DNA from: Stenocarpella maydis
Lineage: Eukaryota > Ascomycota > Sordariomycetes > Diaporthales > Diaporthaceae
Length of the DNA: 64,000 bases
Assembly (NCBI GenBank): GCA_002270565.1
Contig: NQMI01000106.1
Coordinates: 1,717 to 65,716 of the forward strand
Reading direction: 5' to 3'
This document shows positions 22,557-32,700 of the stretch, piece by piece. Made by a program: the position numbers and the translations under genes. How positions within the stretch are numbered: position 1 is the stretch's first letter; each line of letters begins with the position of its first letter. The notes beneath the pieces are model-generated. The model did not search any database, had not been told where the DNA came from, and worked only from the letters and a program-made list of their open reading frames with translations.

Positions 22557-23408
22557 ATGGCCACCGTCGAGCACTGCCTCTTCTGCTTCGAGACCCTCGC
22601 AGCCAAGCTCGAGAACCGCAAGGGCCTGAGACTGGAGGACGTCCAGGGCTCCTTCGCCGAGTACTCGTCCTCCGCCGACGCCGACGCCAAGTCCAGCAAG
22701 CCCCCCAAGAGGCTTCCCGCCCTCCGCCGCCTGGTGGGCAGCTCCGGCTCCTCGAGCTCCTCGTCGTCGTCCCTCCCGTCCCCAGAGTCCACGTCCAAGA
22801 ACTCGAGCTCCACCTCCCTCTCGGCAAACACCTCGGCCACCTCCATCCCCGCCGCCGGGCCCGAGCCCGTCACGGACCCGGACGCCGAGTACCCCCTCTT
22901 CGTGACGTGGAACAAGGCCGCCGGCGCCGGCGAGTACCACCTGCGGGGGTGCATCGGCACCTTTGAGGCCCAGCCCTTGGCCGACGGCCTGTCGTCGTAC
23001 GCCGCCATCGCCGCCCTGCACGACAGCCGCTTCAGCCCCGTCTCCGCGCGGGAGCTGCCCTCGCTGCAGGTGGCCGTGACGCTTCTGACCGACTTCGAGG
23101 ACGCCGCCGACGTGTTCGACTGGGAGCTGGGCGCGCACGGCATCCGCATCTCGTTCCAGTGGGAGGGCCGCCGCCACGGCGCCACCTACCTCCCCGACGT
23201 CGCCACCGAGCAGGGCTGGACAAAGGAGCAGACCCTCGTCAGCCTCATGCGCAAGGCCGGGTGGGAGGGCAGGCGCGACCGCTGGAGGGAGGTCGCCGAC
23301 GCCGGCTCCATGAAGGTCGTCAGGTACCGCGGCGACAAGGAGCAGGTCGTCTACGACGAGTTCAAGGCCTGGAGGGACTGGGTCAGCAAGCACTGGGGCC
23401 GGAAGTGA
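22557..23408 (+). CDS. AMMECR1-family protein
   Basis: Single exon, 283 residues, starting at an ATG in good context (ACCATGG). The family signature LRGCIGTF is at about residues 122-129, followed by conserved YAAIAALHDSRFSPV and later by IRISFQWEGRRHGATYLPDVATEQGW, which spans the AMMECR1 domain to its end. A Ser-rich, probably disordered insertion (residues about 60-95) interrupts the N-terminal part, as in several fungal members. AMMECR1 proteins are conserved from archaea to humans; the domain resembles a nucleic-acid-binding fold but no biochemical activity is settled. It converges with the Ras-like gene, about 1 kb apart. Confidence 0.92.
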   Translation: MATVEHCLFCFETLAAKLENRKGLRLEDVQGSFAEYSSSADADAKSSKPPKRLPALRRLVGSSGSSSSSSSSLPSPESTSKNSSSTSLSANTSATSIPAAGPEPVTDPDAEYPLFVTWNKAAGAGEYHLRGCIGTFEAQPLADGLSSYAAIAALHDSRFSPVSARELPSLQVAVTLLTDFEDAADVFDWELGAHGIRISFQWEGRRHGATYLPDVATEQGWTKEQTLVSLMRKAGWEGRRDRWREVADAGSMKVVRYRGDKEQVVYDEFKAWRDWVSKHWGRK

Positions 23409-24402
23409 GTAGATGAGCGGATGAGGGTTGACCCCGGGGGGGGGGCCGCATATTAGAGGTTGCACCTATTGGCGTGGTTCTTGAGGGCCGGCGCACTCAG
23501 AGATGGGTTGGAGTTAAACATGGTCTACGGTATCCGCTCATGGCGTCTCGGGTTATTTACGGCAAGCCATCTGGGCTAGAGAGAGGACGGTATCGGGGCC
23601 AAGAGGTAAATGCATAGAAAGGGTTCTTTTCCCCCTTTCCGGGGCATGTCAGTCAAGACGTGAGTAGATAGATGCAACCGGTCTCAGGAGCAATTCAGCA
23701 GCCGTCTGGTCGCTACTGGTCATGATTGTGATAAGAACATGCTCGAAGAAAAGAAGCCTGAGCCGCAAATCTATTGGCACGGCTGCACTCATCAACGGCT
23801 CTTTTATATGGCCAACAAAGGCTAGACCCTCGAAAGCTGAAGCTCACAAAAGGCAGGCAGGCAGAAAGACAGCATGCAAAAAAATAAACCCAAGAACCCC
23901 GAGAAGCGATCCATCCTACTCACAGCCTCCAGCTAACGACAACCTTTGCTACGCCTGGTCCTCCACAACGCCTGGCCACAAAACCGGGGGATATAACCGG
24001 TTTCAAGGGAATGGAAGGGGGGGGGGATATGTGCTACGGGGAAACAACCCTCCAGAGAAAACGGCGCATAAACACGTATACAGACATAGGAAATCAGGAT
24101 GACAAGGGAAAGGTAGGACGACTCGACCAGAACGAGATCGAATGGACTTTGGCCGTGGAGGTGGAACAAAGTCCAGGCCCGTAGCGAAAACAAACCCGTT
24201 TGAGAACCAGCCCAGCCGGGCCCAACCAACATTAGAAACACCCACACTTTTTCTTGCCGTCTCGTATGCATCATCGGCAACGGTACATGAGCCACGGGCG
24301 CAGATCGGTTGTCTTCCCTCTCCGGCGCGTGCTTCCTCTCTCTCTCCTGCTCTCCTTGTTCTTCTCTGCTGCTCCTGTCGCCGGCCCTCCGTACCTGCTC
24401 TC
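23409..24402. other. Convergent intergenic region
   Basis: About 1 kb between two convergent stop codons, holding the 3' ends of both transcripts. It contains G10-type homopolymers (near 23437 and 24018) and no gene-like frame. Confidence 0.5.
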
Positions 24403-25278
24403 TCACCAACACCTGAGTTTCCTCCAGAACCCAGAGCCTGCCCTCCTGTCGTCCCCGTCCGCCATGGCGCCGTCGTCAGACTTCTCATTGGTCCCGTCGC
24501 TCCCCGGCAGCGGGCTCAGGGGCTTGGTGGCGCCCCGCCTGTCCAGCTGACCCGTGCCGGGGGCGCCCAGGCCGGCGCCGGACACGCCCATCTCGGCCAG
24601 GCGGCGGGCCTCGACGACCCGCCGGACGATGAGGGCAAACGTCTCCTCAATGTTGACCTCGAGGCGGGCGCTGGTCTCCATGAAGCCGCAGCCGCGGCGG
24701 CGGGCCCAGTCCAGGCCGGTGGCGGCGCTGACCTGCCTGCTCTCTTGCAGGTCGCACTTGTTGCCGGCGACGATCTTGACGGGGGGCACGGTCTTGGCGG
24801 ACGAGCTGCTGCCGTACTCTGCGGCGGGGCTGACGCCGGCCTTGCGGGCGCGCTGGGCGTTGTCCATGCGGGTCTCGGCCTCCATGTCGATCAGGTCGTT
24901 GAAGTAGCTCAGCGAGTCGAGCGAGTCCTTGACGGTGATGTCGTAGACCATGAGGAAGGCGTCGGCGCCAAGGTTGGAGGTGGCCCACATGCCGCGGTAC
25001 TCCTCCTGGCCGGCCGTGTCGGTCAGGTGCAGGTGGTATATGGCGCCGTCGATGCGGCGGGTGATGCTGTAGCTGTCCTCGATGGTGGGGTCGTACTCGG
25101 AGGTCCACTGCGACCTCACCAGGCGCAGGGTTATGGAGCTCTTGCCGCAGCCGCCGTCGCCGCAGATGGTTATGGAGATGGGTATTGGGGGTTGGTTCTG
25201 GGCGGGCTGTTGGTGGCCGTGAGCCGCGTTCAGCGAGGCCGCCCTCGGGCGGTTCGCGGAGCTTGCTGAGGAGGGCAT
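24403..25278 (-). CDS. Ras-like small GTPase without CaaX box
   Basis: 291 residues from the ATG at 25278 (A at -3). All five G boxes are present: G1 GDGGCGKSS, switch I YDPTIEDSY, G3 DTAGQEEY, G4 GNKCDL, G5 ETSA. The effector region and DTAGQEEY place it in the Ras rather than the Rho, Rab or Arf branch. Between G3 and G4 there is a Ser/Ala-rich insertion of about 20 residues, and the C-terminal extension is long and disordered. The frame ends WRKLRCW, so no CaaX lipidation motif is encoded, though a single Cys lies near the end. A GTGAGA donor-like site overlaps the last codons, so an alternatively spliced C-terminus is conceivable. The frame stays open upstream without an ATG (see 25279-25485). 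A signalling role at a membrane is inferred from the family only. Confidence 0.88.
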   Translation of the reverse strand: MPSSASSANRPRAASLNAAHGHQQPAQNQPPIPISITICGDGGCGKSSITLRLVRSQWTSEYDPTIEDSYSITRRIDGAIYHLHLTDTAGQEEYRGMWATSNLGADAFLMVYDITVKDSLDSLSYFNDLIDMEAETRMDNAQRARKAGVSPAAEYGSSSSAKTVPPVKIVAGNKCDLQESRQVSAATGLDWARRRGCGFMETSARLEVNIEETFALIVRRVVEARRLAEMGVSGAGLGAPGTGQLDRRGATKPLSPLPGSDGTNEKSDDGAMADGDDRRAGSGFWRKLRCW

Positions 25279-25485
25279 CCTGCGCAGGGGCGAGTGGGAG
25301 AGTTTGGGCGAGGCGGCGGCGGCGGCGGCAGGTGCGGCGGGAGTGAGGGTGGAGCGGTGCGAGAGGTAGAAGGGCTGGTTGCGCGACGAGGAGGAGGGGG
25401 TCGTCGGGACCAGGATGGAGTGCTTGCGCGAGATGGAGAAGAGCTCGTTTGCCGCCAGATTGCCGTCGATGTCGGGGGGTGTTGG
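25279..25485 (-). other. In-frame open extension upstream of the Ras-like gene
   Basis: The Ras-like frame continues upstream from its ATG for 69 codons with no stop and reads like real protein (NELFSISRKHS, NQPFYLSHRS, SPKLSHSPLRR). It begins just after a CACGTAG sequence that resembles a 3' splice site and also supplies the in-frame TAG. No ATG is found in the next several hundred bases upstream, so this is either a second exon of a longer protein or a leader with accidental openness. Confidence 0.4.
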
Positions 25486-25919
25486 CTACGTGGGGGTTTT
25501 GTGGTGTTGAGGGGACAGGATCAGGTTCAAGCACCAAAGCGAGATGGGATTCGACCGGCAGGAGGATGTGCGCAGGAGGCAGTAGAGGCGAGGACGATCT
25601 GCTCAAGGAGGAAATTGAGTGTTTTGCCAGGTGGTTTGTAAGAACAATCGCTTGTTTCGACGCCGGGCCGAGGAGTGTTCCAAGCTTCAGAAGGGGAGGG
25701 AGCGATCGGTGGGTATCGAGTTAGAAAAAGGGCGGTTCAAAGGATGGTCGGACGACGAAAGCGATTGATGGCGTCGCGTTGAAACAGGGCAGACAATTAA
25801 TTGACGGCCGTGGGCGAAGGTGGATGTCGGGCAGGAGGCGCGATTGGGTTGGAAACGGTGGAAACTGATCAATATTGGTCCCGCGGAGAGGCAGGCAAAG
25901 AAGGTCTGAAGTGGAAGCC

Positions 25920-25971
25920 CTCTGTCTCTCTCTCTCTGTCTCTCTCTGCGAGCGTGCGTGCGTGCGTGTGC
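25920..25971 (+). repeat. CT/GCGT compound microsatellite
   Basis: (CT)n with interspersed CTGTCT, passing into GCGTGCGTGCGTGCGTGTG. Noncoding, upstream of the Ras-like gene. Confidence 0.8.
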
Positions 25972-26667
25972 TGTTCCTCTTTGAGCTGTTGCTGCGGTGG
26001 GGCCGACGACAGGTGCTAATGTCGTAGTAAATAGGCAGTGTGAGAAGAGTGTGATGAGGAGAAGGGACGGGAAGGTAGCGTAAAATGCAAACGATCGACT
26101 AGTGTGTATGCTGGAGGCGGTAGCGTGGTGTGCCAACCAGGAATATCTAGTAAGACTAGGTAATACTGATAATGAGCAACAACAGGAGCGACAATAGCAA
26201 CAAGAGGAAGCCATGCAAGATGCAAGATGCAAGATGCAGAAGCACATGCAGGAGCAAGAGCTCATTAGCTGTGCCCGAAGCTACTTAATGCAGGTAGCCC
26301 AGACGGGGATAAAGCTGAACTGTCTGTCTGCCAGGGAGGGAGGGGGAGAAAAAGAAAAAGAAAAAGACCCCCCCCCCAGATGTGTGTGTGTCTTCAAACC
26401 TTGTACTATCATATCCATCTAGATCCAGCTGTTCTCTTCGTCTTGTTAGATTAATTGTGCACTCGGGCAGCAGCACATTTGGGTTTACTGCCCACTCTGG
26501 GGCCTTCCCCGAGATATGGGCGGGCCCAAAACGGAATACGCTCGTGCACCGTCTCGGGTTCCATGTGTGAGCAGAGAGCCTGAGTGGGTACTGCAGCGGT
26601 ACCAAGCGCAGATCGTGGCATGTCAATGGCAATCAATCTTGGGCCTACATACAGTAGTATGTACTCC

Positions 26668-26703
26668 TTTCCGTCTCCGTCTCCGCCTCCGTCTCCACCT
26701 CCG
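26668..26703 (+). repeat. CTCCGT hexamer tandem repeat
   Basis: Repeated CTCCGTCTCCGTCTCCGCC units in the intergenic region, imperfect at the right end. Confidence 0.7.
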
Positions 26704-28626
26704 GATCTGTCAGTCTTGCTCTCTGCCACCCTCTCTCCTGAGTACTCCTGTCAGATATTATGTAGACCTTGGAAGCAGACAGTTACATCAGTGAAACCAA
26801 AAAAGAAGAAAAGACACCCAGACCTCACCCGAGGCCAGGTTAGACATGACTGCACATTAGCCGACTTTTTCAATCCGTGCTCACACACACGCGCACAAGT
26901 ACATGCATCCCCCTTGGCCCCCACTCCACCTGGCCCCTCACCCACAGACTCTCGCGATGCGTAAAATAGAATACGACTGCGGTGAAATGCATGATTTCGA
27001 TCAAGTCAATCGGGGGCGTTTGCCGGGGGTCAAGTAGTGCAAACCCTATTTTTTCTTCTTTTTTCCTCCGTGATATTTTTGGCTGTCGATGAGTCGCCCA
27101 TCGCGACTCGTCGTCCATCGCGCACAGTCCGTTCCCTTCCTGATGGTACCGTCACCTTGTGACTTACCAACTGGTGAACATCGGGCCATGGTCCATGCTG
27201 GTTTGTTTTCGGCATCGGCTGCTGCGGTGCGTGCGTGTGTGACGATACTACAGCATGATATGCTATTGGGCGGCGCGTGCCTCTCTCGTCACCATTCAAC
27301 CTCTGGTCGGCCGAACATTGTCTCAACCTCAGCCGCTCCCTTCCGATTTGCTGGCTCGCTCCCAGTGACTTGGCTGCAATAGCCGTGCCGTGCCGTGCCA
27401 CCTACAACAGGCAATGAATGCTATGCGTAGTATGCGTACTATGTATGCGCATGCGAGATGTGTTGGCTGGTTGGCTGGTGGGTTGAGCACGCAGATTCAT
27501 TTGCCCCTATTTTTTAATTTTGGCTCTCTTCTTCTTGTTCCTAGTAATTTTCGTCTTTTGAATTGATGGCTCTGCAGATAATAAGTCTCAAATATAGGGC
27601 GCCCGCTGTCCTTCTGCAAGGGGCAGGGGATCGACGGCCGGGCTCTGGTCAAGGCTCCATTCCCCTTTATTATTCTTTATTGGCACACACTGCTTGCGTG
27701 CGATACTATCTTGCCAACCTTGAGAGAGCCACGTCGTTCCCACGTGTGGCCAGGGGATCTACGAGCCGCGTCCGCCACGCCCGCACTCTTTAGTAAGATA
27801 TGCTCTAGCTATCCCTAGTAGCGACCGTGATTTTTATTAGGGGCCTGGGCAGCCACATACGGTAGCGTACGCTTGTTCTGCCTACCCGCCTATTTGCTGT
27901 GTATAATGGCAAGGCTGCTGTAGTCTGCAGTCTGCCTTGATTTTTAGTACAAGACAACCCCTCTCGACATATAGAGGTTCATGTAGACTAGCACCATGCA
28001 GAAGCACACAATTGAGAGGGCAACGGATCCAGCGGATGTGGCAGGTCGTCCGGCCTGCAGGCTGGTCAATCACTCACCTGCCACCTGCTGGACCCGTAGG
28101 CTTTCCCCGACATTATCATTTGTCCCTGAGACCTGCAATGGTCGATTGGAATGATATCAATTCATATTGGACCAGTCGCTTGGTGGTCTTCTCCCTGCTC
28201 CCCCTCATCCAGGGTTGGGGTTGGAAATGGTTTCCAGGGTCGAGAAATCAGCCACAACAGACCCCAGCTTGGATGGCGAGAAAACGAGTGATCCCATGCA
28301 GGCGTCAAGAGATGGGGATAAAGGGAATTTGGCACGTAGAAGTGGTTGGTGTAGGACATGTGGATAACCACTCTTTCTCCATTAGAGCTGCTTGAACGTG
28401 TCTTGATCCGCAGGATGAGTGACACTCGGTACAGCGATTGCTGCTTTCTTTGCTCGGGCCTGTCCAGACGCCAAAATCGACTCCGATACAGGACCTACCT
28501 GTCTATCATTCGCCGACTTCCTAGGCGGCCAGTCGAGCAGAATCTGTGACTCAGCGGGGGAAAATATCCATTCCTGGTATTCAGATTCAATAACACACCT
28601 TGAACGGATTTTTCAGCACTTTTTAG

Positions 28627-30239
28627 ATGGGTTTAAACGGCAAGACACCCACCGGGGTGGGAAGAGCAGATGAGGTTGCGGAAGTGAGCATAATTTCTCA
28701 AGTCAACTTCTACGCACGAGGCATAGCATAACATCCATCGCTGACACACCGCAGCTCATCGACGCGGTCAAGTCTCTCATAGTCCCATTTGTCAGGGAAG
28801 CAGACGAGAATGCACCCCTCAGGGCCTCAGGAGGCGATCCCCAGGCGGCTTCACGGCCTGCCAACGCTCTCGTCCGCGGCGACCTGGTCCCCGCGAAGGA
28901 CCTCCGCCAGCACCTACGCGATATCCTGCCGGCGGATGAGGGCCTGGGAAAGGACGGCCTCACGGCTGCCATCTCGCAGATCCTCGAATTCAGCGTCAAC
29001 ACCTGGGACCAGGGCTTCCTTGACAAGCTGTACAGCTCGACCAACGCCGTCGGCGTCGTCACTGAGATGCTCTTGGCGGCGCTGAACACGAACCTGCACG
29101 TCTACTCTGTCTCACCAGCTCTGACTATCATCGAGAAGGTCACTGCAAGGAATCTCGCCGGCCTCTTCGGCTTCGATGGGCCGCACGCGGGAGGTGTCAC
29201 TGTGTCAGGAGGTAGCGCCTCCAACATGACGTCCCTTGTCATCGCCCGGTCTACGCTCTACCCAAACACCAAGGCCTGCGGCAACGGCGTCTACGAGTTT
29301 GTCGTCTTCACCAGCGAGCATGGCCACTACTCCGTCGAGAAGGCCGCCATGACGTGCGGTATTGGCAAGAGCAACGTCTGGCTGGTACCGGTGGACAGGG
29401 CTGGCCGCATGATCCCAGCTCGCCTCGCGTCCATGGTTCAGCAGGCGCGCAAGCAGGGCTTCACTCCTCTCTACGTGAATGCCACCGCCGGGACTACGGT
29501 GCTCGGGTCGTACGACCCCCTGGAGGAGATTTCCGCCATCTGCAGGGCCGAGGGGCTGTGGATGCACGTGGACGCCTCCTGGGGCGGGCCCGTCGTCTTC
29601 TCCGCGCAGCACCGCTACAAGCTCAAGGGCTCACACCTGGCAAACTCCGTGACGGTCAACCCGCACAAGATGCTGAACACCCCCGTCACGTGTTCCTTCC
29701 TCCTGGGGCCGGACATGCGCGTCTTCCACAAGGCTAACAAGACCGACGCCGACTACCTCTTCCACGGCGACGGCAGGACCGACGAGGAGGTCTACGACCT
29801 GGCGGACCTGACGCTACAGTGCGGGCGCCGGGGCGACAGCCTCAAGCTCGCCCTGAGTTGGGTATACTATGGGCCCAGGGGCTTTGAGAGGCAGGTGGAC
29901 CACGCCTTCGAGATGGCTGCCTACCTGGCTGCCGAGATCGAGACTAGGGAGGGCTTCGCGTTGGTCTCGGAGACGCCGCCCCCTTGCCTGCAGGTATGTT
30001 TTACCTACAAGGCTTCAGACGTGGCCGAGGAGAACACGAAGAGGACGGCCGAGATGGTCACGAGGCTCAGGGGTCGGGGCTTCATGATCGACTACGCCGC
30101 CTTTAATGGATCGAGGCAAGACGCGCCAAAGGGGAGCTTCTTCAGGGTTGTGGTCAATGTGCAGACACGGAGGGAAACCCTGACCGGCCTGATCATGGCT
30201 TTGGAAAGTATCGGACATGGCGTCTATTCTGGGTCATGA
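28627..30239 (+). CDS. Group II PLP-dependent decarboxylase (glutamate / cysteine sulfinate type)
   Basis: Two exons, 28627-28683 and 28755-30239, joined by a 71-nt intron with a GCTGAC branch point, encode 513 residues, the usual length for the family. The PLP lysine is in VNPHKMLN; the upstream HVDASWGG supplies the cofactor-binding Asp, and STNAVGVVTEML and GGSASNMTSLVIAR are the conserved N-terminal landmarks. The enzyme removes the alpha-carboxylate of an amino acid, giving for example GABA, hypotaurine or a diamine; fungal members closest in layout are annotated as glutamate or cysteine sulfinate decarboxylases, and the substrate cannot be decided here. Probably cytosolic (no targeting signal). 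The 3' end lies only about 256 bp before the Nop9 start. Confidence 0.9.
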
Positions 30240-30330
30240 TAGAAAAGTAACAGCATGAGGCAAAAAAAAAAAGTAGACAACTTATTTAGATATACATATG
30301 ATGGACACCCATAAGAGCGCCCCCCCCCCC

Positions 30331-30334
30331 NNNN
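30331..30334. other. Assembly gap (NNNN) beside a C10 homopolymer
   Basis: Four N directly follow a run of ten C between the decarboxylase and Nop9 genes, indicating an unresolved homopolymer. It lies in the leader, not in coding sequence. Confidence 0.95.
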
Positions 30335-30495
30335 CCGACAAACACCCCCGTCCAAACCCTGAATTCACTCACGCACTTGGGAGGGTTACAATAGCGATAA
30401 CGATAACAACCCCAGAATCAAAAAGTTTCGAGAATCAGCAGCAGCGAAACTTAGACTTGCGCAAATCAATTGCATCTACCATCAACATCTCAAAC

Positions 30496-32700
30496 ATGGC
30501 GCGAGACAGGAAATCGAAGCGGCAACTCATACGCGACGAGAAAAAGGCAAAGAAACGCCAACGCGAGGTCGAGAATGACGAGACAAGACGAGAAAGAAAG
30601 CGCCAGCGGGTCGAGGGCGACGAGGGCGCCCCCTACCACGAAGAAGGCGACGGCGATGGCGGGGAACAGATGGACTACACAGGGGGCGGCGGCGGCGGCG
30701 GCGGCGGCGCAGCAGCAGAGCCCGAGCGCGAGTTCTTCGGCATGCTCACCGACGAGGAGCAGGAATACTTCCGCAGCGCGGACGAGAAGCTCGAGACCAA
30801 CGACTTCGAGTCCGACGAGGACAGGGGATACTTCCTCCAGAGCATATACACGGAGGCGGTGGGGAAGGAGCTGAAGCTCGCGAGCAGCCAGTCGTGCTCG
30901 AGGCTCATGGAGAGGCTGATACTGCTGAGCAACACGAGGCAGAAGAAGCGGCTGTTCGAGGCCTTTGCCGACCACTTTGTGTCGCTGGTCACGCATCGCT
31001 TTGCAAGCCACTGTTGTGAGAAGCTGTTCATAGAGTCTGCTCCTGTGGTGACCAGGGAGTTGAGCGGCACCGTCCAAGAGGAGGAGCAAGAGGACGGCGC
31101 GGTCGAGGGCGAGGGCGAGGGCGAACAGAAGGTATTCAAGGAGTCGATGGAGAGTTTGTTCCTGTACACCTTGGATGAGCTTGAGGCCCACCTGTCGTAC
31201 TTGCTTTCTGACAGGTTTGGGTCCCATGCTCTGCGTGTGCTACTTGTGGTTCTGTCAGGGCGGCCGCTGGACCAGGTCTCGACCAAGTCGTTACTACAGA
31301 GCAAGAGGAAGGAGCACATCTCAGTGCAGGGCGGGCGGACCGAGACAGATGAGATGACCGGGCAGACGAGGGTGGTTCCGGAGTCGTTCACTCTGGCGAC
31401 GCAAATGATCCTGGAGAGCACCACTGCGTCTATGGACTCGACCGCCCTCCGAGTGCTGGCGACACACCCGACAGGGAACCCTGTGCTACAATTACTGGTC
31501 GACCTGGACATATCACTGAACGGAAAGGACAAGGAGAGAAGGGACAAACTCCTGCTTCTCAAGCTCCTACCAGGCGCGCCGGAGAGCTTGAGTGACAATT
31601 CGACGCCGGCCTCGGACTTTGTCAACTCTATGATGTACGACCCGATCGGCTCGAGGCTACTCGAGACAATTGTGACGCATGCCCCGGCCAAGATCTTCAA
31701 GGCCCTTAATGCAAACTTTTTCAGCCCGAGGATACACACATACCTGCGCAACGACATTGCCTGCTACCCGGCTATCAAGGCGCTGAACCGCATGAGCAGG
31801 GATGACGTCGCCGAGTCTGCGCGGAAGATGGTACCGGAGATATCAAAGGTCGTCGCGGCGAAACGGTACAATGTGTTGAAGGCCCTATTTGAGCGGTGCA
31901 AGGTGCGGCAGGCCACGCAAGAAATAGACGCGCTGCTAGAAGCCGTGTGCGTTGCGTACGGCTCTAGTGACGGCCTCAACCTGGTGCCTCAGCTCTGCGG
32001 GCTGGAGGACGAATCTACCTCGAAAGATGACGACCCAGCAAAGAAGTTCCAGCCATCATTGCAGACCGACAAGCAGAAGGCGGCCAACCTGTCACACGGC
32101 TGCCAGCTAGCCACAGCACTACTCGGCATCCCCGGCGCACCCGCGAGCACCGTGCAAAAGTCGATGCTGTCACTCTCGGCGGACCAGGTCGTGCAGCTGG
32201 CGACGGCGAGCACGCCCTCCATGGTCGTCATCAAGACGTCGCTGCTGTCGCCGTCAGAGGTGCCCAACTTCCACAAGGCGCTGGTGACCAAGCTGTCGGG
32301 CAAGGTGAAGGAGCTAGCGCACTCTCAGATAGGGCACAATGTGGTCAACGCGGTGGTGGGGATACCGTCCAAGGCAGCGGGGCCCGAGGCACAGAGCGGG
32401 GTGGTGCCGTTCCATCTCAAGGAGAGGATCATGGGCACGCTAGGGGCGGGCGAGAAGGGCCTGCGGGAGACCTGGACGGGCAGGAGCGTGTGGCGGACGT
32501 GGAAGGGCGACCAGTGGAAGCTCCGGAGGAGCGACTGGGTGCGTTTCGTGAAGGAGGCCGACCCCGAGGTCAAGGCCGAGGAGAAGCTGTGGAACCGGGT
32601 GGCCGACAAGGAGAAGAGCAAGGGCAGGAAGAAGAGGGTGGGCAAGGAGAGACGGACTGGGGAGGGCCAGGATGCCACGCGGACGGCCAGTGAGGGATAG
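30496..32700 (+). CDS. NOP9: Nucleolar protein 9 (Nop9), pumilio-like repeat RNA-binding protein
   Basis: Single exon, 734 residues from the ATG of MARDRKSKRQ; an earlier in-frame ATG at 30298 would run through the N gap and is not used. The basic N-terminus (RDEKKAKKRQRE) fits nuclear/nucleolar import. A glycine run encoded by GGC repeats (30682-30712) precedes FFGMLTDEEQEYFRSADEKL, the typical Nop9 start of the repeat domain, and SQSCSRLMERLI, HRFASHCCEKLF and DRFGSHALRVLL are pumilio-like repeat helices. In yeast Nop9 binds pre-18S rRNA and restrains final cleavage during small-subunit assembly. The C-terminus is Lys/Arg-rich (KSKGRKKRVGKERR). Confidence 0.95.
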   Translation: MARDRKSKRQLIRDEKKAKKRQREVENDETRRERKRQRVEGDEGAPYHEEGDGDGGEQMDYTGGGGGGGGGAAAEPEREFFGMLTDEEQEYFRSADEKLETNDFESDEDRGYFLQSIYTEAVGKELKLASSQSCSRLMERLILLSNTRQKKRLFEAFADHFVSLVTHRFASHCCEKLFIESAPVVTRELSGTVQEEEQEDGAVEGEGEGEQKVFKESMESLFLYTLDELEAHLSYLLSDRFGSHALRVLLVVLSGRPLDQVSTKSLLQSKRKEHISVQGGRTETDEMTGQTRVVPESFTLATQMILESTTASMDSTALRVLATHPTGNPVLQLLVDLDISLNGKDKERRDKLLLLKLLPGAPESLSDNSTPASDFVNSMMYDPIGSRLLETIVTHAPAKIFKALNANFFSPRIHTYLRNDIACYPAIKALNRMSRDDVAESARKMVPEISKVVAAKRYNVLKALFERCKVRQATQEIDALLEAVCVAYGSSDGLNLVPQLCGLEDESTSKDDDPAKKFQPSLQTDKQKAANLSHGCQLATALLGIPGAPASTVQKSMLSLSADQVVQLATASTPSMVVIKTSLLSPSEVPNFHKALVTKLSGKVKELAHSQIGHNVVNAVVGIPSKAAGPEAQSGVVPFHLKERIMGTLGAGEKGLRETWTGRSVWRTWKGDQWKLRRSDWVRFVKEADPEVKAEEKLWNRVADKEKSKGRKKRVGKERRTGEGQDATRTASEG

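Larger units (their letters stand above)
25489..28626. other. Divergent intergenic region with short tandem repeats
   Basis: About 3.1 kb between the Ras-like and decarboxylase genes. It holds a CT microsatellite followed by GCGT units (25920-25970), tandem GATGCAA units near 26216-26240, CTCCGT hexamers near 26668-26702 and GCCGT units near 27382-27400. No domain-bearing frame. An open GTG-initiated frame at 28419-28673 upstream of the decarboxylase has no recognisable feature and was not called. Confidence 0.5.

Noticed and set aside
22551..23465. 304-codon minus-strand frame opposite the AMMECR1 gene
   Set aside because: Shadow of a GC-rich coding exon; AMMECR1 reading on the plus strand has the family signature.
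24142..25269. 375-codon plus-strand frame opposite the Ras-like gene
   Set aside because: Shadow frame; the minus strand carries all five G boxes.
28419..28673. 84-codon frame upstream of the decarboxylase
   Set aside because: GTG start only, no motif, and it overlaps the true start codon region of the decarboxylase in another frame.
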